This document shows, in pieces, positions 17,950 to 27,101 of a stretch of DNA of 64,000 bases. The stretch covers positions 62,001 through 126,000 of the forward strand of contig JAWLGP010000008.1 of NCBI GenBank assembly GCA_041685045.1. The letters are read 5' to 3'. The translations under genes were made by a program, and so were the position numbers. The stretch comes from Thiohalomonas sp041685045. GTDB lineage: Bacteria > Pseudomonadota > Gammaproteobacteria > Thiohalomonadales > Thiohalomonadaceae. The notes under the pieces are model-generated. The model saw only the letters and a list, made by a program, of their open reading frames with translations, was not told the origin of the DNA and ran no database searches. How positions within the stretch are numbered: position 1 is the first letter of the stretch; the number at the start of each line of letters is the position of its first letter.

Positions 17950-19875
17950 ATGCCCACCGTTACGCTCCCCGATGGTTCCCAGCGCGGTTTCGACCGCCCG
18001 GTTTCGGTTCATGATGTTGCCGCCTCGATTGGCCCCGGCTTAGCCAAGGCCGCCTTGGCCGGCAAGGTGGACGGCCGTCTGGTCGACACCTCCCACGTCA
18101 TCGACCACGACGTGGAGCTGGCCATCGTCACCGAAAAGGACGCCGACGGTCTCGACGTCATTCGTCACTCCACCGCCCACCTGCTGGCGCAGGCGGTCAA
18201 GCAGCTGTTCCCGACGGCACAGGTGACCATCGGCCCGGTGATCGAGGACGGCTTCTACTACGACTTCGCCTACGAAAAGAGCTTCACCCCGGAAGACCTG
18301 GAAGCGATCGAAAAGCGGATGGCCGAACTGGCCAAGCAGGACCTGCCCGTCGGTCGGGAGGTAATGCCGCGCGAGGAGGCGATTGGCCTTTTCAGTGACA
18401 TGGGGGAGAAGTACAAGGCGGAGATCATCGAGGAGATCCCCCACGGGGAGGATATCTCCCTCTATCGCCAGGGCGATTTCCTGGATCTCTGCCGCGGCCC
18501 GCACGTGCCCTCGACCGGCAAGCTCAAGGCCTTCAAGCTGATGAAGCTGGCCGGCGCATATTGGCGTGGCGACTCGCGCAATGAGATGCTGCAGCGCATC
18601 TACGGCACCGCTTGGCGCAACAAGAGCGAACTGGCCGAATACCTGCACCGTCTGGAAGAGGCGGAGAAGCGGGACCACCGCAAGATTGGCCGGCAGCAGG
18701 ACCTGTTCCACACCCAGGAAGAGGCCCCCGGCATGATCTTCTGGCACGACCACGGCTGGACGCTGTACCAGCAGGTGGAACAGTACGTGCGTCAGAAGCT
18801 GCGCCGCCACGGCTACCAGGAGGTGCGCACCCCCAACCTGGCGGACCGCTCCCTGTGGGAAAAATCCGGGCACTGGGAGAAGTTCCGCGACGACATGTTC
18901 ACCACCGAGTCGGAAAAGCGGACCTTCGCCATCAAACCGATGAACTGCCCCTGCCACATTCAGATCTATAACCAGGGGCTGAAGAGCTACCGCGATCTGC
19001 CGCTGCGGATGGCCGAATTCGGCTCCTGTCACCGCAACGAGCCGTCTGGTACGCTGCACGGCCTGATGCGGGTGCGCGGTTTCACGCAGGACGATGCCCA
19101 CATCTTCTGCAGCGAGGATCAGATTCAGGACGAGGTGTCGGCCTTCATTGACCTTTTATATGAGGTCTATGCCGACTTCGGGTTCGACCAGGTGATCATC
19201 AAGCTCTCCACCCGACCGGAGATGCGGGTCGGTTCCGACGAGAGTTGGGATAAGGCGGAGCATGCCCTGGAACATGCCCTCAACAGCAAGGGTCTCGAGT
19301 GGGACCTGCAGCCGGGGGAGGGCGCCTTTTATGGCCCCAAGATCGAGTTTTCACTGAAGGACTGCCTCGGCCGTGTCTGGCAGTGCGGTACCATTCAGGT
19401 CGATTTCAACATGCCGGGCCGCCTGGGCGCCCACTTCATCGACGAGGATGGGGAGAAGAAAACCCCCGTAATGCTGCACCGCGCCATCCTCGGATCGCTG
19501 GAGCGTTTTCTCGGAATTCTCATCGAGCACCATGCCGGTGCGTTCCCGGCCTGGCTGGCACCGGTCCAGGTGGCGGTACTGAACATCACCGATAATCAGG
19601 CCGATTATGTGCGGCAGGTGTCTGAGGCTCTGAAAAACAAGGGCCTACGGGCAAAAGCTGACTTGAGAAACGAAAAGATCGGCTTTAAAATTCGTGAGCA
19701 CACGCTACAGCGAGTCCCCTACATGCTGGTTGTCGGGGACCGCGAAGTCGAAAACAGCGCCGTGGCCATTCGCAGTCGAAGCGGTAAGGACCTCGGAACG
19801 ATGTCTGTGGACGAGTTCGCCGAGCGCCTGACCGCGGAGATCGCGAGCCGCGGCCGTATTGTTTTGGAGGATTAA
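17950..19875 (+). CDS. thrS: Threonyl-tRNA synthetase
   Basis: Charges tRNA-Thr and edits mis-charged Ser. The product is 641 residues: TGS domain (about 1-61), editing domain with HSTAHLLAQAV (about 75-85) and its metal-site partner RGPHVPS near 182, class II catalytic core with zinc Cys in MNCPCHIQIY (about 332-341), motif 2 around FGSCHRNEPSG, and a C-terminal anticodon domain. Start ATG at 17950. The stop overlaps the ribosome site of infC, whose ATC start lies 4 bases later. Confidence 0.97.
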   Translation: MPTVTLPDGSQRGFDRPVSVHDVAASIGPGLAKAALAGKVDGRLVDTSHVIDHDVELAIVTEKDADGLDVIRHSTAHLLAQAVKQLFPTAQVTIGPVIEDGFYYDFAYEKSFTPEDLEAIEKRMAELAKQDLPVGREVMPREEAIGLFSDMGEKYKAEIIEEIPHGEDISLYRQGDFLDLCRGPHVPSTGKLKAFKLMKLAGAYWRGDSRNEMLQRIYGTAWRNKSELAEYLHRLEEAEKRDHRKIGRQQDLFHTQEEAPGMIFWHDHGWTLYQQVEQYVRQKLRRHGYQEVRTPNLADRSLWEKSGHWEKFRDDMFTTESEKRTFAIKPMNCPCHIQIYNQGLKSYRDLPLRMAEFGSCHRNEPSGTLHGLMRVRGFTQDDAHIFCSEDQIQDEVSAFIDLLYEVYADFGFDQVIIKLSTRPEMRVGSDESWDKAEHALEHALNSKGLEWDLQPGEGAFYGPKIEFSLKDCLGRVWQCGTIQVDFNMPGRLGAHFIDEDGEKKTPVMLHRAILGSLERFLGILIEHHAGAFPAWLAPVQVAVLNITDNQADYVRQVSEALKNKGLRAKADLRNEKIGFKIREHTLQRVPYMLVVGDREVENSAVAIRSRSGKDLGTMSVDEFAERLTAEIASRGRIVLED

Positions 19876-19878
19876 AGG

Positions 19879-20406
19879 ATCGCTGCCAAAGACAACAAAG
19901 ATGGTGTCCGCCTGAATGAGGAGATCCGGGTGCCGGAAGTGCGCCTGATCGATCAGGACGGTGAACAAGTGGGTGTCGTCAAGATCGACGATGCCCTGCG
20001 GGCCGCCGGGGACGCGGATCTCGATTTGGTCGAGGTGGCGCCACAGGCCAAACCGCCGGTTTGCCGTATCATGGACTACGGCAAATACGTGTTCGAAGAG
20101 AACAAGAAGAAGCAGGCGGCCAAGAAGAAGCAGAAGCAGGTTCAGATCAAGGAGGTCAAGTTTCGCCCAGGGACGGAAGAGGGCGACTACCAGGTCAAAC
20201 TACGCAACCTGGTACGCTTTCTCGAAGAAGGGGATCGGGTCAAAGTCACGCTGCGGTTCCGCGGCCGTGAAATGGCCCATCAGGAACTCGGTCGCAACCT
20301 CCTGAAGCGGGTCGAAGCCGACCTGACGGAACTCGGGGCAGTAGAGCAGTTCCCGAGAATGGAGGGGCGGCAGATGGTCATGATGATTGTCCCGAAGAAG
20401 AAGTAG
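19879..20406 (+). CDS. infC: Translation initiation factor IF-3 (ATC start codon)
   Basis: Keeps ribosomal subunits apart and proofreads start codons and initiator tRNA. The product is 175 residues if translation starts at ATC, 19879-19881: this restores the conserved N-terminus (RLNEEIRVPEVRLID) and lies 8 bases after GGAGG (19866-19870). The first in-frame ATG-like start (GTG near 19930) would remove conserved residues. Non-AUG starts of infC are the classic basis of IF-3 autoregulation, because IF-3 rejects them. Between thrS and rpmI, the standard operon order. Confidence 0.93.
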   Translation: MAAKDNKDGVRLNEEIRVPEVRLIDQDGEQVGVVKIDDALRAAGDADLDLVEVAPQAKPPVCRIMDYGKYVFEENKKKQAAKKKQKQVQIKEVKFRPGTEEGDYQVKLRNLVRFLEEGDRVKVTLRFRGREMAHQELGRNLLKRVEADLTELGAVEQFPRMEGRQMVMMIVPKKK

Positions 20407-20496
20407 CCACGAGCTACTGGTGGTGCACTACCGTCCGCCGCAAGGCGTCCGGTGATAAACGTGCATCGTAACGATGAAAAATGCGGAGTTGTTGAA

Positions 20497-20694
20497 ATGC
20501 CGAAGATGAAATCCAACCGCGGTGCGGCCAAGCGCTTCAAGCGCACGGGCTCCGGCGGTTTCAAGCGCGCGCAGTCGTTCAAGCGCCATATCCTCACCAA
20601 GAAGAGCACGAAGCGTAAGCGTCAGCTTCGCGCCGGTACGTACGTGGCGGAAGCCGACGTGCGGCTGGTCGCAAAGATGCTGCCCTACAGCTAA
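20497..20694 (+). CDS. rpmI: 50S ribosomal protein L35
   Basis: Basic ribosomal protein of 65 residues, MPKMKSNRGAAKRFK to RLVAKMLPYS. The ATG at 20497 gives the family start MPKMK; an in-frame ATG at 20452 adds an unrelated leader. In E. coli the infC-rpmI gap carries the L20 autocontrol site; here the 90-base gap contains GC-rich pairing sequence (CCGTCCGCCG...GGCGTCCGG) that could serve similarly, but I cannot show it. Confidence 0.96.
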   Translation: MPKMKSNRGAAKRFKRTGSGGFKRAQSFKRHILTKKSTKRKRQLRAGTYVAEADVRLVAKMLPYS

Positions 20695-20714
20695 CCGGAT
20701 TGAGGTGAGGAACC

Positions 20715-21074
20715 ATGCCTAGAGTAAAACGCGGCGTCACCGCGCGCGCCCGCCACAAGAAAGTCCTTGCTCGTGCCAAAGGTTACTATGGCCGTCGCAA
20801 GAATGTTTTTCGCGTTGCCAAGCAGGCCGTCATCAAGGCCGGCCAGTATGCCTATCGTGACCGCCGGCAGCGCAAGCGTCAGTTCCGTGCCCTGTGGATC
20901 GTCCGCATCAATGCGGCGGCCCGTCAGTGCGGGCTCTCCTACAGCCGGATGATCGACGGTCTGAAGAAGGCCGGTGTCGAAGTCGACCGCAAGGTGTTGG
21001 CCGACATCGCCGTGTTCGACAAGGCCGGTTTTGGTGCCTTGGCCGAAAAGGCGAAGGCGGCGCTGGCAGCGTAA
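20715..21074 (+). CDS. rplT: 50S ribosomal protein L20
   Basis: Assembly protein of the large subunit and usual repressor of its own operon. The product is 119 residues, starting MPRVKRGVTARARHKK with the very basic N-terminal extension and the C-terminal RNA-binding core (RQCGLSYSRMIDGLKKAG). Start ATG at 20715 follows GAGGTGAGG. A strong terminator follows 51 bases after the stop, separating it from pheS. Confidence 0.97.
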   Translation: MPRVKRGVTARARHKKVLARAKGYYGRRKNVFRVAKQAVIKAGQYAYRDRRQRKRQFRALWIVRINAAARQCGLSYSRMIDGLKKAGVEVDRKVLADIAVFDKAGFGALAEKAKAALAA

Positions 21075-21125
21075 CCGCACTACCGAACCAGCAGCCGGAC
21101 GGCTGTGGGCTCGGGCCGCAAATGA

Positions 21126-21154
21126 GGGGAAGGCTGCCACGCCTTCCCCTTTTT
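21126..21154 (+). terminator. Rho-independent terminator or attenuator between rplT and pheS
   Basis: GGGGAAGGC pairs with GCCTTCCCC around TGCCAC, followed by five T. It ends 67 bases before the pheS start. pheST operons are often attenuated. I see no clear Phe-rich leader peptide or T-box here, so simple termination with readthrough is equally likely. Confidence 0.88.
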
Positions 21155-21221
21155 GTTTCCGCCGAGGGAAAACGACGAGCAGGTTCTCGCCTTTCGGGCC
21201 GAACGTAATCAGAGGCAGCAA

Positions 21222-22241
21222 GTGCAAACCGAACTGGACAAACTGGTAGCCGACGCGCAGGGTGCTATCGCGACCACCAACGACTTGGCCGCGCTCGACG
21301 AGCTTCGCGTCCGCTATCTGGGAAAAAAGGGTGTGCTGACCGAGCAGATGAAGCTGCTTGGAAAGCTTTCGGCCGAGGAGCGCCCGGCCGCAGGTCAGGC
21401 GATCAATCAGGCTAAACAGGCCGTACAGGGCGCGATCCAGGCGCGGCGAACGGCCCTGGATGCCGCCGCGCTGGAAGCGCGACTCGGCGCCGAGTCCGTG
21501 GACGTGACCTTGCCCGGACGCGGACAGCAGCCCGGTGGCCTGCATCCGGTGACGCGAACCCTGCAGCGCATCGAGGGGCTGTTCATGCAGCTCGGTTTCG
21601 AGGTCGCCGAAGGTCCCGAGATCGAAGACGACTACCACAACTTCGAGGCGCTCAACATCCCCGAGTCGCACCCGGCACGGGCGATGCACGACACCTTCTA
21701 TTTCGACGCCCATACGGTCCTGCGCACGCACACCTCACCCGTCCAGATCCGGGTGATGGAGCAGCGAAAGCCGCCCCTTCGCGTGATTGCGCCCGGGCGC
21801 GTCTATCGTTGTGACTCCGACCTGACACATACGCCGATGTTCCACCAGGTGGAAGGCTTCATGGTTGATGAACGGACCACGTTTGCCGATCTGAAGGGGA
21901 TCCTCGATCAGTTCCTGCGCCAGTTTTTCGAGAAGGAGCTGGCGGTGCGTTTCCGGCCGTCGTACTTCCCGTTCACCGAGCCGTCGGCGGAGGTGGACGT
22001 GCAGTGCGTCGAATGCGGCGGCTCGGGCTGCCGCGTGTGCAGCCAGACCGGTTGGCTGGAGGTGCTGGGCTGCGGCATGGTGCATCCGGCGGTACTGGCG
22101 CATGTCGGCATCGACAGCGAGCGCTACACCGGATTCGCCTTTGGGATGGGCGTGGAACGGCTGGCCATGCTGCGCTACGGGGTCAACGACCTGCGCCTGT
22201 TCTTCGAAAACGATCTGCGCTTCCTTGCACAGTTCCGGTAA
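21222..22241 (+). CDS. pheS: Phenylalanyl-tRNA synthetase alpha subunit
   Basis: Catalytic subunit of the alpha2-beta2 enzyme charging tRNA-Phe. The product is 339 residues from a GTG at 21222, with AGAGG six bases upstream. An N-terminal coiled coil (about 1-85) binds tRNA; class II motif 2 around RTHTSPVQIR (about 170-179) and motif 3 GFAFGMGVERLAMLRYG (about 304-320) form the active site. A Cys-rich loop (CVECGGSGCRVC) near residue 263 may bind a metal. The TTG at 21153 is rejected because it starts in the terminator. Confidence 0.95.
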   Translation: MQTELDKLVADAQGAIATTNDLAALDELRVRYLGKKGVLTEQMKLLGKLSAEERPAAGQAINQAKQAVQGAIQARRTALDAAALEARLGAESVDVTLPGRGQQPGGLHPVTRTLQRIEGLFMQLGFEVAEGPEIEDDYHNFEALNIPESHPARAMHDTFYFDAHTVLRTHTSPVQIRVMEQRKPPLRVIAPGRVYRCDSDLTHTPMFHQVEGFMVDERTTFADLKGILDQFLRQFFEKELAVRFRPSYFPFTEPSAEVDVQCVECGGSGCRVCSQTGWLEVLGCGMVHPAVLAHVGIDSERYTGFAFGMGVERLAMLRYGVNDLRLFFENDLRFLAQFR

Positions 22242-22280
22242 TCACACCGGAACCGAGACGATCATCTATCGGTAAATGGC

Positions 22281-24659
22281 ATGAAATTCAGCGAACAATG
22301 GTTGCGTGAGTGGGTCGACCCGACTATCCCCACGGATCGCCTTGCCCACCAGTTGACCATGGCCGGGCTCGAGGTCGATGCGGTGGAACCGGCCGCGCCC
22401 GCTTTTGACGGCATCGTGGTGGGACGCGTGTTATCGGTGGAGCCCCATCCGGATGCGGACAAGCTTCGGGTCTGCCGGGTTGACGTCGGGCAGGACGAAC
22501 CGTTGTCGATCGTCTGCGGTGCAGCGAATGTCCATGAGGGCATGGTGGCTCCCACCGCAACCGTCGGGGCGGAACTACCGGGTGGGTTCAAGATCAAGAA
22601 GGCCAAGCTGCGCGGCGTACCGTCGCACGGCATGCTTTGCTCAGCCAAGGAGTTGGGCCTGGCCGAAAGCTCCGAGGGGCTGATGCCGCTGCCGGCCGAC
22701 GCTCCGGTCGGGGTATCGGTTCGCGACTATCTCGGCCTCGACGATCACTGCATCGAACTGGGCCTGACGCCGAATCGCGCCGATTGCCTCAGCGTCGCCG
22801 GCATCGCCCGAGAAGTGGCGGCCCTCAATGGCTTGCCACTGGGCGGCCCGACCATCGAACCGGTGGCGGCTGTGATCGAGGACACCTTCCCGGTGCACCT
22901 GGAGGCGGCGGCGGAGTGCCCGCGCTATGTGGGACGGGTGGTCCGCGGGATCGACCCGGCCGCGGCGACCCCGGTGTGGATGGTCGAACGGCTGCGCCGC
23001 AGCGGGATCCGCTCGTTGGGTCCGGTGGTCGACGTCACCAATTACGTATTGCTGGAACTCGGGCAACCGATGCACGGTTTCGACCTGGCGAAATTGACCG
23101 GGGGAATTCACGTGCGCAAGGCCGCTGAAGGCGAGCGACTGCGCCTGCTGAACGGCAACGACATCACGCTCGGGACCGACGACCTCGTTATCGCCGACCA
23201 GGCCGGTCCACTCGCCCTGGCGGGCATCATGGGGGGAGAGGCGTCGGGCGTGGAAGAGGGCACCCGCGACGTGTTCCTGGAAAGTGCCTTTTTCGCGCCG
23301 CAGTTCTTGGCGGGCAGGGCCCGTTTCTACGGGCTGCACACCGATTCTTCGCATCGGTTCGAACGCGGCGTCGACCCGGAAATGCAACGTCGCGCCCTCG
23401 AGCGGGCGACGGCCCTGCTGGTCGCCATCGCCGGTGGTGCACCGGGACCGGTTATCGAGGTCAGTGAACCGGAATGGTTGCCGCAGCGTCCGGCCGTGCG
23501 CCTGCGCCAAGGGCGCATTGGGCGGGTTATCGGTATCGAGTTCGACTCCGACCGCGTAAGCGATGTGCTCCGTCGGCTCGGGATGTCGGTCGAGCCGGCG
23601 GAGGATGGCTGGCAGGTGACCGCCCCTAGCTTCCGGTTCGACATCGCCATTGAGGAAGACCTTATCGAAGAGGTGGCACGGGTCATCGGCTACGACCAAA
23701 TCCCGACCGCGCTACCGGTTGCCTCTCTGGAGATGAAGTCCCAGCCGGAGGCGACCACCGCCGCGCAGCGCATCCGCGACACCCTGGTGGAGCGGGGATT
23801 CCGTGAGGCCATCACCTACAGCTTCGTCGAACCCGGAATCCAGGCTCTGCTGGAACCGGAGCAGGAATCGGTCGTTTTGGCCAACCCGATCTCCGCCGAT
23901 CTCTCGGTCATGCGGACCACACTCTGGGCCGGCCTGCTGCCGGCACTCCAGCGCAACATCAACCGCCAGCAGGAGCGGGTACGGCTGTTCGAGGTGGGGC
24001 TGCGTTTCCGGCGGGTGGCCGGGGAGCTGGTTCAGGAGCCGGTGCTGGCAGCGGTGGCCTATGGCCCCGTTGAGCCGGAGCAGTGGGGTACACCCCGGCG
24101 TAGCGTCGACTTTTTCGACCTCAAGGGCGATATCGAAGCGGTCCTGTCCATCTGCGGCTGTGCCGGCCGGGCGTCCTTCGAGGCGGCAAGGCATCCGGCC
24201 CTGCACCCGGGGCAGAGTGCGCGCATCCTGCTCGATGGCGAGCCGATCGGCTGGTTGGGGGCGCTGCATCCGTCACTGGAGCGGCGGGTCGATGCCGCAG
24301 GTCGGGTCTACCTGTGCGAAATCGCCATGCAACCACTCCGTCAAGGTCGACTACCGTCATTCCAGGAGATGTCTAGATTTCCGGCGAACCGGCGCGATTT
24401 GGCCCTAGTTGTCGGCAAAGAGGTACCGGCCGCCCGCGTTCTCGAGGTGGCTGCCGAGGCGGCTCCGGAGTTCCTGAAGGAGTTAAAGCTCTTTGACGTT
24501 TATGAAGGCGAACGCATTGATTCGGGTAGAAAAAGCTTGGCAATAGGCTTGACCTGGCAGGCGCAATCGCGCACCCTAACGGACGATGAAGTCGACACGG
24601 CCGTCCAGGGAATTCTCGATGCCCTGGCTGCCCGGCTGGGAGCTACGCTGAGAGAATAA
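22281..24659 (+). CDS. pheT: Phenylalanyl-tRNA synthetase beta subunit
   Basis: Structural and editing subunit of PheRS. The product is 792 residues: N-terminal OB-type tRNA-binding domain (about 40-150), B3/B4 editing domain (about 210-390), B5 domain (about 400-480), a catalytic-like core, and a C-terminal ferredoxin-fold anticodon-binding domain (FQEMSRFPANRRDLAL, about 694 on). ATG at 22281, 39 bases after pheS. The stop lies one base before the ihfA ATG. Confidence 0.97.
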   Translation: MKFSEQWLREWVDPTIPTDRLAHQLTMAGLEVDAVEPAAPAFDGIVVGRVLSVEPHPDADKLRVCRVDVGQDEPLSIVCGAANVHEGMVAPTATVGAELPGGFKIKKAKLRGVPSHGMLCSAKELGLAESSEGLMPLPADAPVGVSVRDYLGLDDHCIELGLTPNRADCLSVAGIAREVAALNGLPLGGPTIEPVAAVIEDTFPVHLEAAAECPRYVGRVVRGIDPAAATPVWMVERLRRSGIRSLGPVVDVTNYVLLELGQPMHGFDLAKLTGGIHVRKAAEGERLRLLNGNDITLGTDDLVIADQAGPLALAGIMGGEASGVEEGTRDVFLESAFFAPQFLAGRARFYGLHTDSSHRFERGVDPEMQRRALERATALLVAIAGGAPGPVIEVSEPEWLPQRPAVRLRQGRIGRVIGIEFDSDRVSDVLRRLGMSVEPAEDGWQVTAPSFRFDIAIEEDLIEEVARVIGYDQIPTALPVASLEMKSQPEATTAAQRIRDTLVERGFREAITYSFVEPGIQALLEPEQESVVLANPISADLSVMRTTLWAGLLPALQRNINRQQERVRLFEVGLRFRRVAGELVQEPVLAAVAYGPVEPEQWGTPRRSVDFFDLKGDIEAVLSICGCAGRASFEAARHPALHPGQSARILLDGEPIGWLGALHPSLERRVDAAGRVYLCEIAMQPLRQGRLPSFQEMSRFPANRRDLALVVGKEVPAARVLEVAAEAAPEFLKELKLFDVYEGERIDSGRKSLAIGLTWQAQSRTLTDDEVDTAVQGILDALAARLGATLRE

Positions 24660-24660
24660 A

Positions 24661-24963
24661 ATGGCGCTCACCAAGGCTGCGATTGCCGAAAAGCTTTTTG
24701 AAGAACTGGGTTTGAACAAGCGCGAGGCAAAGGAACTCGTCGAGATGTTTTTCGAGGAGGTCCGCAAAGCGCTCGAGCAGGGGCATCAGGTCAAGCTCTC
24801 CGGCTTCGGCAATTTCGATTTGCGTGACAAGAACCAACGGCCGGGTCGCAATCCAAAGACCGGGGAGGAGATCCCGATCTCCGCGCGCCGTGTGGTCACT
24901 TTTCGACCGGGACAGAAGTTGAAGCAGAGGGTGGAGGCCTATGCTGGAACCCAGCAACAATAA
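24661..24963 (+). CDS. ihfA: Integration host factor subunit alpha
   Basis: Partner of IhfB in the DNA-bending heterodimer. The product is 100 residues with one HU/IHF domain: MALTKAAIAEKLFEELG, core LSGFGNFDLRDK (about 44-55) and the beta-arm RPGRNPKTGEEIP (about 60-72). It starts one base after the pheT stop and overlaps the next gene by 23 bases, so pheT-ihfA-merR form one translationally linked unit, as in E. coli and relatives. Confidence 0.96.
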   Translation: MALTKAAIAEKLFEELGLNKREAKELVEMFFEEVRKALEQGHQVKLSGFGNFDLRDKNQRPGRNPKTGEEIPISARRVVTFRPGQKLKQRVEAYAGTQQQ

Positions 24964-25297
24964 CGAGCTTCCGCCGATCCCCGGCAAGCGCTACTTCACC
25001 ATCGGTGAAGTCAGCGAACTCTGTCTGGTGAAACCGCACGTGCTGCGTTACTGGGAACAGGAGTTCCCGCAGCTCAAACCCGTCAAGCGGCGGGGGAACC
25101 GGCGTTATTACCAGCGCCAGGACGTGATGGTCATCCGCCAGATCCGCAGTCTGCTTTACGAGCAGGGATTCACTATCGGCGGTGCCCGCCAGCAGATGGA
25201 TAGCGACGAGTCACGCAACGACTCGAATCAGAGCCAGCAGATCGTTCGGCAGTTGCGGATAGAGCTCGAGGAAGTGTTGGATATTCTCAGGCGCTAA
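24941..25297 (+). CDS. MerR-family transcriptional regulator
   Basis: 118 residues. The winged helix-turn-helix of MerR proteins covers about 18-88 (YFTIGEVSELCLVKPHVLR, then YWEQEFP and RRGNRRYYQRQDV), followed by a short helix for dimerisation (about 95-117). No effector-binding domain and no Cys cluster for metal sensing. This small MerR gene next to ihfA is common in gammaproteobacteria; its target is not known to me. ATG at 24941 lies inside ihfA, preceded by GGTGGAGG. Confidence 0.9.
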   Translation: MLEPSNNNELPPIPGKRYFTIGEVSELCLVKPHVLRYWEQEFPQLKPVKRRGNRRYYQRQDVMVIRQIRSLLYEQGFTIGGARQQMDSDESRNDSNQSQQIVRQLRIELEEVLDILRR

Positions 25298-25310
25298 GGC
25301 ATACCTGCGC

Positions 25311-25337
25311 TTGTATCTGTAAACCAGTCGTGTATTA
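25311..25337 (+). promoter_or_regulatory. Probable promoter of tRNA-Pro
   Basis: TATTAT (25332-25337) is a good -10 box, 31 bases before the tRNA. The best -35 is TTGTAT (25311-25316) with a short 15-base spacer, so the -35 assignment is tentative. Confidence 0.5.
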
Positions 25338-25368
25338 TTTGCGGCTCCCGATTTCCGGGAAAAGTCTT

Positions 25369-25445
25369 TCGGAGCGTAGCGCAGCCTGGTAGCGCACCAC
25401 AATGGGGTTGTGGGGGTCGGGAGTTCGAATCTCCCCGCTCCGACC
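25369..25445 (+). tRNA. tRNA-Pro (GGG)
   Basis: 77 bases with encoded CCA. Acceptor stem CGGAGCG / CGCTCCG; D arm with GCGC...GCGC; anticodon stem CCACA/TGTGG, loop ATGGGGT, anticodon GGG; T arm GAGTTCGAATCTC. It reads CCC/CCU proline codons. It stands alone with its own terminator. Confidence 0.96.
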
Positions 25446-25450
25446 AATAC

Positions 25451-25477
25451 GAAATTGCCCGCTTTGCGGGCTTTTTT
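25451..25477 (+). terminator. Rho-independent terminator after tRNA-Pro
   Basis: GCCCGC / GCGGGC stem with loop TTT (25456-25470), followed by six T, starting 5 bases after the tRNA. Confidence 0.93.
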
Positions 25478-25758
25478 CGTTTTCAGGCGCCAAAAAAAGG
25501 CCCTCCTTCGCTGTAGCCCGTCTGTCTGTCGTACGACCCGCACCTTCTCACCGTAAAGATTTCATCTCAACGAACGATACCCATAGCAGGTTTCTTCCGG
25601 CGAAGCGTTTTCGGAGGCCTTGTTCGATGGCCTGCCAGGGCTTTCAGCCTGGCTGCAAGGGAGTGAACCGATGAGTGTCGGTATCGGAGCGCGGTACCAA
25701 GGACTCCTGTGCTGGCGATTATTCCTGCTTGCCGCTGCCGTCCATGAGGGTCTAGACG
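25478..25758 (+). other. Leader region of the secretion-like gene pair
   Basis: 281 bases without a gene. GCCAGG/CCTGGC forms a hairpin near 25640 (loop GCTTTCAG), and GAGGG at 25746-25750 is the probable ribosome site for the next gene. I recognise no riboswitch class and no repeat family; this is one of the few larger gaps in the window free of palindromic repeats. Confidence 0.4.
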
Positions 25759-27084
25759 ATGGGGCGCGTTTTTTTCGCTCTGGTGTTTGTTGTCCTCGCC
25801 CATTCCGTTTGGGCATCCCAATCGAAGTCCGTCGAAGCCGCGGTGCAGGAGGCGGATGCACTGATCCAAGCCGGAGAGCCTGAGCAGGCCTACGCGATTT
25901 TGGCGCCCCTCGAGGCGATACTCGCCGGCAATTACCGTTATGACTACCTCTTGGGGATTGCTGCGCTCGACACCAATCGGCCGGTAATCGCCTCCTTGGC
26001 GCTCGAGCGCGTTCTGCTGGTGGAGCCGCGGTTTGCCGGCGCGCGCATGGACTTGGGGCGGGCCTATTACGCAATCGGCGACTTGGCACGCGCCCAGGAG
26101 CAGTTCAAGCGCGTAATGGCCTACGGTCCGCCTCCGCAGGTGCGTGAGTCGGCGGCCTCCTACCTGGGCGCCATCGAACAGAAGCTGGCGGCCGGAGATC
26201 GGCGCCCGATGGGCGGTTACGCTTCGCTGCGGATCGGACACGACAGTAACGTCACCAGTGCACCTGACCTGGCGACGCTGGAGATCCCCGCGCTTCCGGG
26301 GATCATCTGGACGCTCGACGGGACCTCACGGGAAGAATCTGACGCCTATGCACAATTGGCGGCCGGCTGGGGACTCAGGCACCCCTTAAAGGAAGGCGTG
26401 GAACTCTCGGCGGGGATCGACCTCAAGTCGCGGCACCTGGGCGAGGTCGAAGGGCTCAATCAGGAAGACGCGACCGGACGGGTCGGGTTTACGTTCTCCC
26501 GCGAGCGCGACGCCTTCAGCCTGGGTGCCAATGGCGGTTCGACTTGGCTCGACACTGATCGCATCCGCGACACCTACGGGGTGACCGCGGCGTGGCAACA
26601 CGTTCTGGCACCCACGACCGCGGTCACGGTTTTCGGCCAACACAATCGACTTCGCCATACCGACGATGCTCTCACTTCCAATGACATCGATCAGACGCTC
26701 TTTGGGTACACGTTGACGCGCGCATTCCCGAAGACCACCGCGTCGGGTGGTTTCTATGTCGGTGAGGAGCAAAGCGTTGGCACCAGGCCCGACGGCGACA
26801 AATCCATTTTTGGCGTCTCCCTCGGCGTGGAAAAGAGCGTCAGCCCGAGCGTGGTTGCATACAGCAATTTCGGGTTGCAGCAGGGCAGCTATGACGAGAT
26901 CAACCCCGCGTTTCTGGTTCAACGCAGCGACACCACCTTGAACCTGGCAGCCGGTGCCGTCTGGCAGTTCAACGACGACTGGTCGCTTCAGGCCGAGTGG
27001 TCGCGGGCTCAAAACTCCTCCAACGTTTCCATCAATTCCTATGCCCGTACCGATGTTTCACTAACGGTGCGACGGGACTTCTGA
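25759..27084 (+). CDS. TPR plus outer-membrane beta-barrel protein, Slam/type XI secretion-like
   Basis: 441 residues: a signal peptide (MGRVFFALVFVVLAHSVWA), an N-terminal helical region with TPR-like repeats (about 22-145, including LERVLLVEPRFAGARMDLG), then a long beta-rich region (about 150-441) with alternating hydrophobic strands. It ends in phenylalanine, the classic BAM signal. The junction GYASLRIGHDSNV resembles the first strand of DUF560 barrels. TPR plus DUF560 is the layout of Slam proteins, which move cargo across the outer membrane (type XI secretion). It lies 17 bases before a large exported protein. A generic TPR-porin is the alternative. Confidence 0.68.
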   Translation: MGRVFFALVFVVLAHSVWASQSKSVEAAVQEADALIQAGEPEQAYAILAPLEAILAGNYRYDYLLGIAALDTNRPVIASLALERVLLVEPRFAGARMDLGRAYYAIGDLARAQEQFKRVMAYGPPPQVRESAASYLGAIEQKLAAGDRRPMGGYASLRIGHDSNVTSAPDLATLEIPALPGIIWTLDGTSREESDAYAQLAAGWGLRHPLKEGVELSAGIDLKSRHLGEVEGLNQEDATGRVGFTFSRERDAFSLGANGGSTWLDTDRIRDTYGVTAAWQHVLAPTTAVTVFGQHNRLRHTDDALTSNDIDQTLFGYTLTRAFPKTTASGGFYVGEEQSVGTRPDGDKSIFGVSLGVEKSVSPSVVAYSNFGLQQGSYDEINPAFLVQRSDTTLNLAAGAVWQFNDDWSLQAEWSRAQNSSNVSINSYARTDVSLTVRRDF

Positions 27085-27101
27085 CGCTCAGAGGCATGGT
27101 C

